Positions 27,827 to 36,710 are shown, counted from the first letter of the stretch. The stretch is 64,000 nt of DNA from Flammeovirga agarivorans (GCF_012641475.1 NZ_JABAIL010000004.1:124001-188000); one strand, 5' to 3'. Made by a program: numbers and translations. The notes: generated by a model from the sequence alone, not told the origin.

Positions 27827-29431
27827 TTAATCTAATTTTTGATAAGCAGGTAACGTTAAGAATTCTATGAATTCATCTTGTGTTACTAGTTGATTGAAAA
27901 TTTCAAGAGCTTCATTGTACTTTCCTGTTTCAAATTGTTCAGTACCAACATATTCTTTTATGGTGTCCATCACTTCTGGAATAAGGCTGTGATACAGTTC
28001 TTGGGTGATCGTTACACCTTCATCTGTTTTAGCCTGATGCTTTATCCATTGCCATACCTGAGTTCTAGAAATTTCTGCTGTTGCGGCGTCTTCCATCAAA
28101 TGATAGATTGGTACAGCACCCTGTCCGTCTAGCCATTTGGCGATATATTGAATTCCAACATCGATATTCATCTTTAAACCCTTAAGAGTTATATCTCCTT
28201 GAGGTACTGTCAGTAAATCTTCTGCAGTGATTTTTTTATAAGTGATGGCTTTATTTAAATTGTTTGGACCGCCCATGTATCTATCAAAAACTTCTTTAGC
28301 AGTGGCAACTAAACCTGGATGAGCTACCCAGGTCCCATCATGACCTGCTAATGCTTCTCTAGTTTTATCTTTTGCTACCTTATCAATTGCTTTTTGATTG
28401 GCTTTTTGGTCGTCTTTAATTGGAATTTGAGCTGCCATTCCACCCATTGCAAAAGCTTTACGTTTGTGACAAGTTTGTATAAGAAGTTCATAATATGACT
28501 TCATGAAATGTACTTTCATGGTTACTAAAGCTCTATCAGGAAGAACGAATTCAGGATCGTTTCTAAATTTTTTTATAAATGAGAAAATATAATCCCATCT
28601 ACCGCAATTCAATCCTGCTGAATGGTCTTTTAGAGCATATAAAATCTCATCCATTTCAAAAGCTGCCAATATCGTTTCAATAAGTACTGTAGCTTTGATA
28701 GTTCCTTGAGGAATACCTAGCTCATCTTGAGCAAACACAAAAATATCATTCCATAGTCTTGCCTCTAGATGGCTCTCTATTTTAGGTAAGTAGAAGTAAG
28801 GAGCACTGCTTCTTCTAATTAATTCATGTGCATTATGAAAGAAGTAAAGACCAAAGTCCAATAATCCACCAGAAATAGAAGTTCCTTCTATCAGTATATT
28901 TTTCTCTTCAAGATGCCAACCTCTAGGTCTAACCAAAAGAGTGGCTACTTTTTCATTTAAAGTATACTCCTTACCAGTGATGGGATGAGTGAATTCAATT
29001 TCTCTTCTTACAGCATCTCGAAGGTTAATTTGACCTTCCATGTTGTTCTGCCAAGTAGGAGAGTTAGCGTCTTCGAAATCGGCCATAAATACATTTGCAC
29101 CAGAGTTTAATGCATTTATGATCATTTTACGATCTACTGGTCCAGTAATTTCAACTCTACGGTCTTGAAGGTCTTCCTTTACTTCTGCCACTGTCCATTC
29201 ACTATTTCGAATGTAGGCAGTTTCAGCTAAGAAACTTGGTTTCTTGCCTTCGTCAATTCTTTCTTGGCGTCTAGTTCTGGCTTCAAGCAACGCTAGTCTA
29301 CGTTTGTTGAACTTGTTGTGCAATTTGACCACAAACTCTAAAGCTTCAGGAGTTAGAATGGTCTCGTACTCATTAGAAATCAAATTTCTGATTTCTAGTT
29401 TCTCATTTTGAGTAATGTGTTGTCCTCTCAT
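27827..29431 (-). CDS. aceB: Malate synthase A
   Basis: Condenses glyoxylate with acetyl-CoA to malate. Family segments seen are DFEDANSPTWQNNMEGQINL, LLVRPRGWHLEE, FYLPKIESHLEARLW, IKATVLIETILAAFEMDEILY, LNCGRWDYIFSFIK and GHDGTWVAHPGLV, with the catalytic aspartate near the C-terminus (MEDAATAEISRTQVWQW). At 534 residues it is the A isoform, not the 720-residue G form. First gene of the aceB-aceA operon. The region upstream carries a promoter and two inverted repeats. Confidence 0.97.
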   Translation of the reverse strand: MRGQHITQNEKLEIRNLISNEYETILTPEALEFVVKLHNKFNKRRLALLEARTRRQERIDEGKKPSFLAETAYIRNSEWTVAEVKEDLQDRRVEITGPVDRKMIINALNSGANVFMADFEDANSPTWQNNMEGQINLRDAVRREIEFTHPITGKEYTLNEKVATLLVRPRGWHLEEKNILIEGTSISGGLLDFGLYFFHNAHELIRRSSAPYFYLPKIESHLEARLWNDIFVFAQDELGIPQGTIKATVLIETILAAFEMDEILYALKDHSAGLNCGRWDYIFSFIKKFRNDPEFVLPDRALVTMKVHFMKSYYELLIQTCHKRKAFAMGGMAAQIPIKDDQKANQKAIDKVAKDKTREALAGHDGTWVAHPGLVATAKEVFDRYMGGPNNLNKAITYKKITAEDLLTVPQGDITLKGLKMNIDVGIQYIAKWLDGQGAVPIYHLMEDAATAEISRTQVWQWIKHQAKTDEGVTITQELYHSLIPEVMDTIKEYVGTEQFETGKYNEALEIFNQLVTQDEFIEFLTLPAYQKLD

Positions 29432-29469
29432 GATATTTAAAGTTAGTGTCTTGGTGATTGTGTCTGTTA

Positions 29470-29500
29470 CAAATATATAAAAAGCGAAATGAATAAAAAA
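29470..29500 (-). promoter_or_regulatory. Promoter of aceB-aceA
   Basis: Read on the minus strand, TATATTTG (29477-29470) is an exact -7 element. The -33 position, 19 bases upstream (29500-29497), reads TTTT, so this half is weak. It is directly adjacent to the inverted repeat at 29501-29514, which suits a promoter that depends on or is blocked by a regulator. Confidence 0.6.
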
Positions 29501-29514
29501 AGCGAAAATTCGCT
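29501..29514. promoter_or_regulatory. Candidate operator 1 of aceBA
   Basis: Inverted repeat AGCGAA-AA-TTCGCT. It abuts the -33 region of the aceB promoter. A further half site GCGAA lies at 29484-29488, between the -33 and -7 positions. Confidence 0.6.
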
Positions 29515-29621
29515 AGTGAATATTCATTCAAATAAATAAAATATGAAAATATAAATATTGATAACCAATAAAACATATTTAAAGGATATATTATGTTGTA
29601 TTATATGTGTATTAGTAAAAA

Positions 29622-29635
29622 TGCGAAAATTCGCA
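29622..29635. promoter_or_regulatory. Candidate operator 2 of aceBA
   Basis: Inverted repeat TGCGAA-AA-TTCGCA, with the same core GCGAA-N2-TTCGC as operator 1, 121 bases centre to centre. Another half site GCGAA is at 29692-29696. The rest of 29432-29848 is AT-rich with no gene. Confidence 0.55.
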
Positions 29636-29848
29636 AAAAAATACATTTTTTGTGTTTTGAACTAAGTTTGATTTAGTTTTTATAGAAATGAGCGAAAGAA
29701 ATGCTCTTTTTCTTTGTGTGAAAAAATAGGGTAAAATTTACTGTGATTTTATTGTGAATGTAATTCCTATAAGATTATTTAGTATATTAATAATAGGAAA
29801 TGATTTTTCATCAACACTAATTTATCTGACGATATTAATTCCATACTT

Positions 29849-30499
29849 ATGGTCAAGAAACATATAATAATAACATTCTTAGTTTCTATCTTATCTTTTT
29901 CAGTTCAAGCACAAGATTTTCCTTCTGAATATTGGCATATGGGAGAAGTCGACTTGAATAACGGTACAACATTAAAAGGAAAGCTTAAATACTCATTAGA
30001 AGAAGGTGTAGAGTCAATTCAAATTCTTGTAAATGGAGTGATTAAGTCTTTTGGTGCAATGAATGTTCGTTCGTTTCAAATTCTAGATGCAACAACAAAA
30101 AGAGAACGATTCTTTTATTCTTTGCCGTTTAAGCAATCTAAAGGATATGTGAAAAATCATTTCTTCGAGTTGTTGGAAGATGGAGAGCCCTATGTTTTAT
30201 TTATCAGAGAACGTATAGCAGAAGTATCTGAAACTTCTTATGATCCTTATTGGGGAAATAACTTTAATACAAGAAGAAGAATCTTGGTGTACGATTTCTA
30301 TTTAATGGATATGTATGCAGAAATACGTCAAGTGGATACAAGAAAGCTTGAAACAATGTTGGTGTACTTTGGGAAGTATAAAGATGAAGTGGCTGCATTT
30401 ATTAAGATCAATAAATTAGATTATAAGGATCGAGAAGACTTCCTTCAAATTGTTAGATATTATGATTCATTAGTAGGGGCAAGGGAAGTAACCAACTAG
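29849..30499 (+). CDS. Secreted protein of unknown function
   Basis: Signal peptide 1-22 (ILSFSVQAQ). The mature protein opens with a beta-rich part in which a polar strand (GEVDLNNGTTLKGKLKYSLEE) precedes strands carrying MNVRSFQILDA and RFFYSLPF. This pattern is often found in small Bacteroidota proteins of unknown function. The C-terminal half is charged and helical (YKDEVAAFIKINKLDYKDREDF). No catalytic motif is visible. It is a single gene followed by a clear terminator. Confidence 0.75.
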   Translation: MVKKHIIITFLVSILSFSVQAQDFPSEYWHMGEVDLNNGTTLKGKLKYSLEEGVESIQILVNGVIKSFGAMNVRSFQILDATTKRERFFYSLPFKQSKGYVKNHFFELLEDGEPYVLFIRERIAEVSETSYDPYWGNNFNTRRRILVYDFYLMDMYAEIRQVDTRKLETMLVYFGKYKDEVAAFIKINKLDYKDREDFLQIVRYYDSLVGAREVTN

Positions 30500-30527
30500 T
30501 GAAAGAGAAATAGATACTTATATTTAC

Positions 30528-30556
30528 ACGGGCATAACATATAGCCCGTTTTTTTA
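30528..30556 (+). terminator. Rho-independent terminator
   Basis: ACGGGC (30528-30533) pairs with GCCCGT (30544-30549), followed by seven T. It separates the secreted unknown from surE. Confidence 0.85.
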
Positions 30557-30575
30557 TGAATAAAATTATCAAAAA

Positions 30576-31334
30576 ATGAAACCTCTTATTTTAATTACAA
30601 ACGATGATGGTATTACATCTAAAGGAATAAGTTTTCTAGTAGATGTAATGAAAAATTTAGGTGAAGTTGTTGTTGTTGCACCAGATAGTCCTCAATCGGG
30701 TATGGGGCATGCAATTACTATACATGATCCATTAAAATACCATGAGTCTGACCTTTTTGTCAAAGATGGGGTGAAAGCTTATCAGTGTTCTGGGACACCA
30801 GCGGATTGTGTGAAGTTAGCCAAAAACCATTTATTAGGGCGTATGCCAGACTTGGTCGTTAGTGGGGTGAATCATGGTAGTAATTCTTCAGTAAGTGTAC
30901 TTTATTCTGGTACGATGTCGGCGGCATTAGAAGCTGCTATTGAAGGATTGCCGGCTATTGGATATAGTGTTTGTGATTATGGGTATGATGCAGAGTTTAA
31001 TCATACAAGAGATTTTGTCGAAGAAATTGCAAAAAAGGTTTTAGAAAAAGGGATGCCAAAAGGAACGGCTTTAAATGTCAACTTTCCAAAAGTATCAGAT
31101 GAACCAATTAAAGGATTAAAGTATTGTCGCCAGGCGGATGGTAAATGGCAAGAAGAATTTGACGAAAGAACAGATCCATCTGGAAGAAAATATTTATGGT
31201 TAACAGGGAAATATGTTTTGTTCGATAAAGGAGAAGATACTGATGAGTGGGCTTTAAATAACAATTATGGAAGTATCGTTCCTGTGAAAATTGACCTTAC
31301 AAATCATGAATATTTGCAAGATTTATTGAAATAG
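30576..31334 (+). CDS. surE: 5'/3'-nucleotidase SurE
   Basis: Metal-dependent phosphatase acting on nucleoside 5'- and 3'-monophosphates, linked to stationary-phase survival. The start ILITNDDGITSKGI carries metal ligands D10 and D11. Further SurE segments are VVAPDSPQSGMGHAIT, CSGTPADCVKLA and VVSGVNHGSNSSVSVLYSGTMSAALEAA. At 252 residues it has the family's normal length. Confidence 0.96.
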   Translation: MKPLILITNDDGITSKGISFLVDVMKNLGEVVVVAPDSPQSGMGHAITIHDPLKYHESDLFVKDGVKAYQCSGTPADCVKLAKNHLLGRMPDLVVSGVNHGSNSSVSVLYSGTMSAALEAAIEGLPAIGYSVCDYGYDAEFNHTRDFVEEIAKKVLEKGMPKGTALNVNFPKVSDEPIKGLKYCRQADGKWQEEFDERTDPSGRKYLWLTGKYVLFDKGEDTDEWALNNNYGSIVPVKIDLTNHEYLQDLLK

Positions 31335-31429
31335 AATAGCTGCAGCAAATAGGATGGAAGGAGTTCTCAAAATTTCATCCTATTTATCAGCATGTTAATA
31401 TTTGATTAGAAAAAAGTCAGAAGAACTTA

Positions 31430-31460
31430 TTTGTTTTCTAATTTTAACCATGCATATTTG
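31430..31460 (+). promoter_or_regulatory. Promoter of the tRNA-Leu cluster
   Basis: TTTG at 31430-31433, a spacer of exactly 19 bases, then CATATTTG at 31453-31460, one mismatch from TAnnTTTG. It lies 45 bases before the first tRNA. Confidence 0.65.
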
Positions 31461-31505
31461 CATCGCTTTCATACGGAGAGCAGTAGAAAATATCAGTAAT
31501 TGATT

Positions 31506-31589
31506 GCTTGAGTGGCGGAATTGGTAGACGCGCTAGACTCAAAATCTTGTGTGGGTAACCACGTGTGGGTTCGAGTCCCACCTCAAGTA
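31506..31589 (+). tRNA. tRNA-Leu(CAA), copy 1
   Basis: 84 nt. Acceptor stem GCTTGAG/CTCAAGT with A as discriminator, D arm with GGAATTGGTAGACGC, anticodon loop CTCAAAA (anticodon CAA), variable arm GTGG/CCAC, T arm GTGGGTTCGAGTCCCAC. CCA is not encoded. Position 28 and 42 of the anticodon stem are T:T, as in all four copies. Confidence 0.95.
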
Positions 31590-31613
31590 CTATTTCAATT
31601 ATTGTTGTTTTAA

Positions 31614-31697
31614 GCCTGGATGGCGGAATTGGTAGACGCGCTAGACTCAAAATCTTGTGTGGGTAACCACGTGTGGGTTCGAGTCCCACTCCAGGTA
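31614..31697 (+). tRNA. tRNA-Leu(CAA), copy 2
   Basis: 84 nt, acceptor stem GCCTGGA/TCCAGGT, same body and variable arm as copy 1 (GTGG/CCAC), anticodon CAA. It is 24 bases after copy 1. Confidence 0.95.
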
Positions 31698-31727
31698 CTA
31701 CTTAAACATAATCATATAGAACAGATT

Positions 31728-31811
31728 GCTCGGGTGGCGGAATTGGTAGACGCGCTAGACTCAAAATCTTGTGAGGGTAACCTCGTGTGGGTTCGAGCCC
31801 CACCCCGAGTA
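31728..31811 (+). tRNA. tRNA-Leu(CAA), copy 3
   Basis: 84 nt, acceptor stem GCTCGGG/CCCGAGT, variable arm changed to GAGG/CCTC by paired substitutions, T stem GTGGG/CCCAC, anticodon CAA. It is 30 bases after copy 2. Confidence 0.95.
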
Positions 31812-31830
31812 CTACTTTTGTTCTATATGC

Positions 31831-31914
31831 GCCTGGGTGGCGGAATTGGTAGACGCGCTAGACTCAAAATCTTGTGAGGGCAACCTCGTGTGGGTTCGAG
31901 CCCCACCCCAGGTA
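31831..31914 (+). tRNA. tRNA-Leu(CAA), copy 4
   Basis: 84 nt, acceptor stem GCCTGGG/CCCAGGT, variable arm GAGG/CCTC with loop GCAA, anticodon CAA. It is 19 bases after copy 3 and is followed directly by the terminator. Confidence 0.95.
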
Positions 31915-31916
31915 CT

Positions 31917-31947
31917 AAGGCATTGAATTTTTCAATGCCTTTTTTTG
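31917..31947 (+). terminator. Terminator of the tRNA-Leu cluster
   Basis: GGCATTGAA (31919-31927) pairs with TTCAATGCC (31931-31939) across a three-base loop, flanked by AA and followed by eight T. Confidence 0.92.
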
Positions 31948-32102
31948 TGGTTAATCATCCGATTTATTGTTTTTTGGTGATTTCGATAACCGGATTTTAT
32001 AAAACTGCAGACAGATGATTTTAGTATTTTTAATATTTGTGAAGTTTACGTTTTATTTTAACATAAAATCTGTGAAAATTATATTAAATACTTAAAATGC
32101 TG

Positions 32103-32110
32103 TATATTTG
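32103..32110 (+). promoter_or_regulatory. -7 element for the small lipoprotein gene
   Basis: TATATTTG matches TAnnTTTG exactly and lies 28 bases before the start codon at 32139. No TTTG at the -33 position. Confidence 0.45.
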
Positions 32111-32138
32111 TACCACATTAATATAACATAACCGACAG

Positions 32139-32549
32139 TTGATCAAGAAATTTTTAATATACGGCATTCTTTCACTGCTAATTTTTTCTAGTTGTGAGAA
32201 CGAAGTTATCGATGATAACTTGGATGGAGAGCTGTATTCTAAAAAGTATGAATTGACTTACAGCAAACCCTTGAAATTGGATACCTTTAAGGCTTCTCTT
32301 CAGGGAGATGACTTGAATTCATCGATTGTACATTTCACAATAACCAGGTACGATGGAGTGCTGTTATATGAAGAATACGTTGATGGCGAGCAAGTAATCG
32401 GGGATGATGAAGATTTAGATTCTTTAGATATAGATACTAGAAATAGATTAGTCCACAGTAGAATAGATAATTACTTACAGGATAAATCAGAATTGATTAT
32501 ACTCTTCGAAAAAGTAAGGCCTCAAGTCAAAGGACTTATCAATAATTAA
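32139..32549 (+). CDS. Small lipoprotein of unknown function (TTG start)
   Basis: The signal peptide MIKKFLIYGILSLLIFSSC has a lipobox (FSSC), so the mature protein starts at C19 and is membrane anchored. The body is acidic, with no recognised domain. The start codon is TTG; no in-frame ATG precedes the signal peptide, and the -7 element 28 bases upstream supports this start. A bidirectional terminator follows directly. Confidence 0.7.
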   Translation: MIKKFLIYGILSLLIFSSCENEVIDDNLDGELYSKKYELTYSKPLKLDTFKASLQGDDLNSSIVHFTITRYDGVLLYEEYVDGEQVIGDDEDLDSLDIDTRNRLVHSRIDNYLQDKSELIILFEKVRPQVKGLINN

Positions 32550-32550
32550 A

Positions 32551-32583
32551 AAACCTTATCACTTTAAAATGATAAGGTTTTTT
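32551..32583. terminator. Bidirectional terminator
   Basis: AAACCTTATCA (32551-32561) pairs with TGATAAGGTTT (32570-32580). A run of A before and T after it lets it end both the lipoprotein gene and gcvT (minus strand, ends 32605). Confidence 0.9.
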
Positions 32584-32604
32584 ATTTCACGTTATTTTTT
32601 AAAA

Positions 32605-33702
32605 TTACGCTTTATAAAAAGGTAGTTTAGTGACTACTGCTTTTAATTTTCTATTTCTAACTTCAATAAGGATTTCAGAACCTGCTTTTGTTAGTGGTCT
32701 ATTGACATAACCTAAAGCAACACCTTTTCCTAACATTGGTGACATAGTACCAGAAGTTAATTTTCCAATCACTTCACCATCGTTATTTAAGACGTTATAT
32801 CCACCTCTTGGAACACCTCTGTCCAATAATTCGATACCTACAAGACGTCTAGTTACACCTTCTTCTTTTTGTTTTAACAAGTTCTCAGAGTTAGTAAACT
32901 CTTTAGTGAATTTTGTTACCCAACCTAAACCGGCTTCTAAAGGAGAAGTAGTGTCGTCAATATCATTTCCATATAGACAGTACCCCATTTCTAGACGTAA
33001 GGTATCTCTAGCACCTAAACCAATCGGTTTAATATCAAAGTCTGCACCAGCTTCAAAGATTTTTTCCCATACTGCTTTTGCATCTTTGTTCGGTACATAT
33101 AATTCGAACCCTCCTGAACCAGTGTATCCAGTAGCTGAAATTACAACATTATCCACGCCAGCAAACTGACCGATAGTGAATGTATAGAATTCCATATTTG
33201 ATAAGTCAACATCTGTCAATGATTGCATTGCTTCAGCTGCTTTTGGACCTTGAACAGCAAATAAAGATGTGTCATCTGAAACGTTTGTCATTTCAACACC
33301 TTCAGTATTTCTTTCTGCGATCCAATTCCAGTCCTTCTCGATATTAGAAGCATTTACAACCAACATGTATTCCTCATCTTTGATTTTGTAGATGATTAAG
33401 TCGTCGACAATACCACCATCTTCATTAGGTAGGCAAGAGTATTGTGCTTTACCGTCAAAAAGTTTTGAAGCATCGTTAGATGATACTTTTTGGATTAGAT
33501 CCAATGCTTTTGGGCCTTTAAGCATGAATTCGCCCATATGTGAAACGTCAAATACGCCAACGCCATTTCTTACAGTTTTGTGTTCTTCAATGTCTGAAGA
33601 GTAACGAACAGGCATGTTGTAACCCGCAAAAGGAACCATCTTAGCTCCAAGTGCTTCATGTACATCGTTTAAGGCGATTTTCTTTAATGTTTGTTCTGTC
33701 AT
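32605..33702 (-). CDS. gcvT: Aminomethyltransferase, glycine cleavage T protein
   Basis: Transfers the methylene group from the H-protein-bound intermediate to tetrahydrofolate. Family segments: [97 protein letters not shown] and [21 protein letters not shown]. At 365 residues it is standard. gcvH and gcvP are not next to it. Confidence 0.97.
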   Translation of the reverse strand: MTEQTLKKIALNDVHEALGAKMVPFAGYNMPVRYSSDIEEHKTVRNGVGVFDVSHMGEFMLKGPKALDLIQKVSSNDASKLFDGKAQYSCLPNEDGGIVDDLIIYKIKDEEYMLVVNASNIEKDWNWIAERNTEGVEMTNVSDDTSLFAVQGPKAAEAMQSLTDVDLSNMEFYTFTIGQFAGVDNVVISATGYTGSGGFELYVPNKDAKAVWEKIFEAGADFDIKPIGLGARDTLRLEMGYCLYGNDIDDTTSPLEAGLGWVTKFTKEFTNSENLLKQKEEGVTRRLVGIELLDRGVPRGGYNVLNNDGEVIGKLTSGTMSPMLGKGVALGYVNRPLTKAGSEILIEVRNRKLKAVVTKLPFYKA

Positions 33703-33774
33703 TTTCTTTAAGAATATGTGTTACCAAATGGTTAGATTAAATTTGGTGTAAATCTGTGGACGATTTTCAAAGGC

Positions 33775-33782
33775 CAAAAGTA
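33775..33782 (-). promoter_or_regulatory. -7 element of gcvT
   Basis: The minus strand reads TACTTTTG, an exact TAnnTTTG, 73 bases upstream of the gcvT start. The -33 position reads TATG, so that half is not convincing. No glycine riboswitch could be recognised in the leader. Confidence 0.45.
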
Positions 33783-33914
33783 GTAGATTGTTCTAAATTT
33801 TCATACTCTTTTAATTTTATTCCTATCATAAGTTTTTACAAAATTGTTCTCTTGATAAAATTTCTAGAAATTAGCGGTACAATTACACAAACGATACATT
33901 CAAACTAGATTATT

Positions 33915-34793
33915 ATGGCATCTGTGTTATCCTTAGTAGGGAATACTCCTCTTGTGGAGTTGAAAAATATGAGTCCAAATCCTAATGTAAAGATATTTGC
34001 AAAGTTAGAAGGTCAGAACCCAGGCGGTAGTGTGAAAGACCGAGCAGCTTATAATATGATTAACGAAGCTGTTAAAAGAGGAGATTTAAAGAAAGGGACG
34101 AAGTTAATAGAAGCCACTAGTGGAAATACTGGAATTGCATTAGCGATGATTGCTAGTTTGATGGATATTGAAATCGAATTAGTGATGCCAGATAGTGCAA
34201 CAATAGAAAGGGTGAAATCAATGAGAGCGTATGGAGCGAAAGTAACTTTGACTCCTGCTGCCATTTCTATGGAAGGAGCTAGAGATTATGCTTTATCAAA
34301 AGTTGAAGAAGGTGGTTATTTTATGCTTAATCAATTTGATAACCCTGATAACTATTTAGCCCATTACAAAACTACTGGTCCAGAAATCTGGAGAGACACA
34401 AATCAAGAGGTAACACATTTTGTTTCAGCAATGGGAACAACAGGTACTATTATGGGTACTTCAAAGTTTTTAAAGGAACAAAGTGAAGCCATTACAATCG
34501 TGGGTGCACAGCCTGCAGAAGGAGCGAAAATACCTGGTATTAGAAGATGGCCAAAAGCTTACCTTCCAAAAATATTTAACAGTGAAAGAGTTGACCAAAC
34601 TGTTGATGTATCTAAAGAACAAGCAACAGTTACAGCTAGAAGATTAGCAAAAGAAGAAGGGATTTTTGCTGGGATGAGTAGTGGAGGTTCTTGTTTTGTT
34701 GCTTTAGAAACAGCGAAAAAAATCGAGAAAGGTACAATTGTATTTATTGTCTGTGATCGCGGAGATAAATACTTATCAACTGAATTATTTTAA
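33915..34793 (+). CDS. cysM: Cysteine synthase B (O-acetylserine sulfhydrylase)
   Basis: PLP enzyme making cysteine from O-acetylserine or related substrates and sulfide or thiosulfate. K41 in NPGGSVKDRAA binds PLP; EATSGNTGIALAMIA is the substrate loop; VSAMGTTGTIMG binds the PLP phosphate. Its length of 292 and the GAQPAEGAKIPGIRRWP segment favour the CysM type. The DUF3347 lipoprotein follows after 11 bases in the same operon. Confidence 0.94.
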   Translation: MASVLSLVGNTPLVELKNMSPNPNVKIFAKLEGQNPGGSVKDRAAYNMINEAVKRGDLKKGTKLIEATSGNTGIALAMIASLMDIEIELVMPDSATIERVKSMRAYGAKVTLTPAAISMEGARDYALSKVEEGGYFMLNQFDNPDNYLAHYKTTGPEIWRDTNQEVTHFVSAMGTTGTIMGTSKFLKEQSEAITIVGAQPAEGAKIPGIRRWPKAYLPKIFNSERVDQTVDVSKEQATVTARRLAKEEGIFAGMSSGGSCFVALETAKKIEKGTIVFIVCDRGDKYLSTELF

Positions 34794-34804
34794 AAATCCA
34801 TATT

Positions 34805-35311
34805 ATGAAAAAGATTATTGCTCTGGGTGTTCTAGGGTTTATGATGATGAGTTGTGGTGGCAATGCCGAAAAGCAACAAGTTCAAAAAGAAGAAAAGGTT
34901 GAACTAAAACCTGTCGTTTATAATGCAGAAAAAGCCAAAGGGCCAATGGCGTATTTTAAACTTTCAGAATGTTTGATTGCGTCTAATCCAACAGCAGCAC
35001 AAACTTATGCGAAGAAAGTATTAGCCACTTTACCTGAAGATGCTACTGAAGTAAAGCAAGCAGTTGAAGCGATAGTAGCTTCTACGGATCTTGAAGAACA
35101 AAGAAAGCAATTTGAGGTAGTTACAGCATATTATTATGAAATTGCTAAGTCAGGAGAAGCAGGTATGGATGTATATAAAGTACATTGTCCAATGGCTTTT
35201 GATAATACAGGAGCAGATTGGTTGAGTGCAACTGATGAGGTAATTAATCCATATTTTGGAGATAAAATGTTACACTGTGGTCGAGTAATGGAAACGATCA
35301 AAGGAAAATAA
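34805..35311 (+). CDS. DUF3347 lipoprotein
   Basis: Lipoprotein signal (MKKIIALGVLGFMMMSC) with C17 as anchor. The C-terminal half has VHCPMAFDNTGADWLS...NPYFGDKMLHCGRVMETI, the hallmark of DUF3347, a domain also found attached to metal efflux adaptor proteins, with the His/Cys/Met residues suited to copper or another soft metal. At 168 residues it is a stand-alone version. Co-transcription with cysM is likely; a link between thiol supply and metal stress is only a suggestion. Confidence 0.85.
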   Translation: MKKIIALGVLGFMMMSCGGNAEKQQVQKEEKVELKPVVYNAEKAKGPMAYFKLSECLIASNPTAAQTYAKKVLATLPEDATEVKQAVEAIVASTDLEEQRKQFEVVTAYYYEIAKSGEAGMDVYKVHCPMAFDNTGADWLSATDEVINPYFGDKMLHCGRVMETIKGK

Positions 35312-35331
35312 AACATCACCTTATTTGATAA

Positions 35332-35369
35332 AAAAAGGCTTAAATGATACGTGTCATTTAAGCCTTTTT
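35332..35369. terminator. Bidirectional terminator
   Basis: AAAAAGGCTTAAATGA (35332-35347) pairs perfectly with the complementary 16 bases at 35354-35369 around a six-base loop. It serves the cysM unit and hisD (minus strand, ends 35394). Confidence 0.93.
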
Positions 35370-35393
35370 ATTTGCAATGTTGTAGAGTAGTTC

Positions 35394-36680
35394 CTAGTCA
35401 ATTAATGATTGAAGACGTACTGTTACAGCATTTTTATGAGCATCTAATTCTTCAGCAGCAGCCATTCTCTCAACATGAGGTCCTAAATCTAGAAGTCCTT
35501 TCTTGTCGATTTGTTGGAAAGTGATCTTTCTATAATAACTATCTAAAGATACGCCTGAATAATTTTTTGCATAACCATAAGTTGGTAGGGTATGGTTAGT
35601 GCCGGAAGCATAGTCCCCAGCAGATTCAGGTGTAAGGTGTCCAACAAAAACAGATCCTGCATTGACAATCTTTTCTGATACCGAAACGGCATCATCTAAA
35701 GCAAGAATTAGGTGTTCTGCGGCATATTCGTTTACTAATTGAAGTGCTGTTTTTTCATCGTCAATTAAGAAGCTTCTAGAATGAGAAAGTGCTTTCTGAG
35801 CAATCTCTTTTCTTGGTAATACTGCCAATTGTTTTGCCACTTCTTTTTGTGTCTCTTCGATGATCTTTTCAGATGTAGAAACAAGAATTACCTGGCTATC
35901 TGGTCCGTGTTCGGCTTGTGATAACAAGTCAGCAGCAATAAAAGAAGCATTGGCAGTGTCGTCAGCCCAAACAAGAACCTCTGAGGGACCTGCTGGCATA
36001 TCGATAGCAACACCTTCTTTAGTGGCTAATTGTTTTGCAGCAGTTACATACTGATTTCCTGGTCCAAATATCTTTGAAACAGCAGGGATAGTTTCAGTAC
36101 CAAATGTCATGGCAGCGATAGCTTGTGCACCACCTACCTTAAAAACTTTTCTGATACCTACTTTTTGTGCGGCATATAATATTGCTGGATGAATTTTACC
36201 TTCTTGATTCGGTGGTGTACAGAGACAAACTTCTTCACAACCAGCGATAATAGCTGGAGCACCGATCATAATAACAGTAGAAAACAATGGGGCAGAACCT
36301 CCAGGGATGTATAAACCTACTTTTTGAATAGGTACACTTTTTCTCCAGCAATTAATACCAGGCATTGTTTCAACTTTCAAAGTTTCGCTTTTTTGAGCAG
36401 CATGAAACTTTGTAATATTATCAATAGCAATAGAGATCGACTCTTTTAACTCTGATGATACAAGTTGGTCAGCTTCTTTAAATTCAGAATCTGAAACAAG
36501 TAACGAATCTACTTCAGCACCATCAAATTGTAAAGAAAAGGCACGTAAAGCTGCATCCCCATCTTTTTGCACAGCTTTTAGAATAGGAGAAACTTGTTTT
36601 TCAATTTCTTCCATTCTCATAGCAGGACGCTCTAATAAAGCGTTCCATTCTTTTCTATCAGGGTTTTTGAATAATTTCAT
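35394..36680 (-). CDS. hisD: Histidinol dehydrogenase
   Basis: Zinc-dependent NAD enzyme for the last two steps of histidine synthesis. Family segments: GLYIPGGSAPLFSTVIM, CTPPNQEGKIHPAILYAA, GGAQAIAAMTFGTETIP, GPGNQYVTAAKQLA, DMPAGPSEVLVWAD, DLLSQAEHGPDSQVILV and GDYASGTNHTLPTYGYA, which carries zinc and active-site residues. Length 428 is normal. It follows hisG after 96 bases that contain a strong hairpin. Confidence 0.97.
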   Translation of the reverse strand: MKLFKNPDRKEWNALLERPAMRMEEIEKQVSPILKAVQKDGDAALRAFSLQFDGAEVDSLLVSDSEFKEADQLVSSELKESISIAIDNITKFHAAQKSETLKVETMPGINCWRKSVPIQKVGLYIPGGSAPLFSTVIMIGAPAIIAGCEEVCLCTPPNQEGKIHPAILYAAQKVGIRKVFKVGGAQAIAAMTFGTETIPAVSKIFGPGNQYVTAAKQLATKEGVAIDMPAGPSEVLVWADDTANASFIAADLLSQAEHGPDSQVILVSTSEKIIEETQKEVAKQLAVLPRKEIAQKALSHSRSFLIDDEKTALQLVNEYAAEHLILALDDAVSVSEKIVNAGSVFVGHLTPESAGDYASGTNHTLPTYGYAKNYSGVSLDSYYRKITFQQIDKKGLLDLGPHVERMAAAEELDAHKNAVTVRLQSLID

Positions 36681-36710
36681 ACTTTAAATGCTTTATCATT
36701 ATAAATGAAA

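Noticed and set aside
31444-31877. ORFs through the tRNA cluster reading MAELVDALDSKSC on the plus strand and GLEPTRGYPHKILSLARLPIPP on the minus strand
   Set aside because: These are translations of the four tRNA-Leu genes; the peptides are well-known false annotations from tRNA sequence.
31506-31914. Direct repeats of 84 bases resembling a CRISPR or other repeat array
   Set aside because: Each repeat folds as a complete tRNA-Leu; the spacers (24, 30 and 19 bases) are not of equal length.
33703-33914. Glycine riboswitch in front of gcvT
   Set aside because: No tandem aptamer-like conserved stems were recognisable in the leader; only a -7 element was seen.
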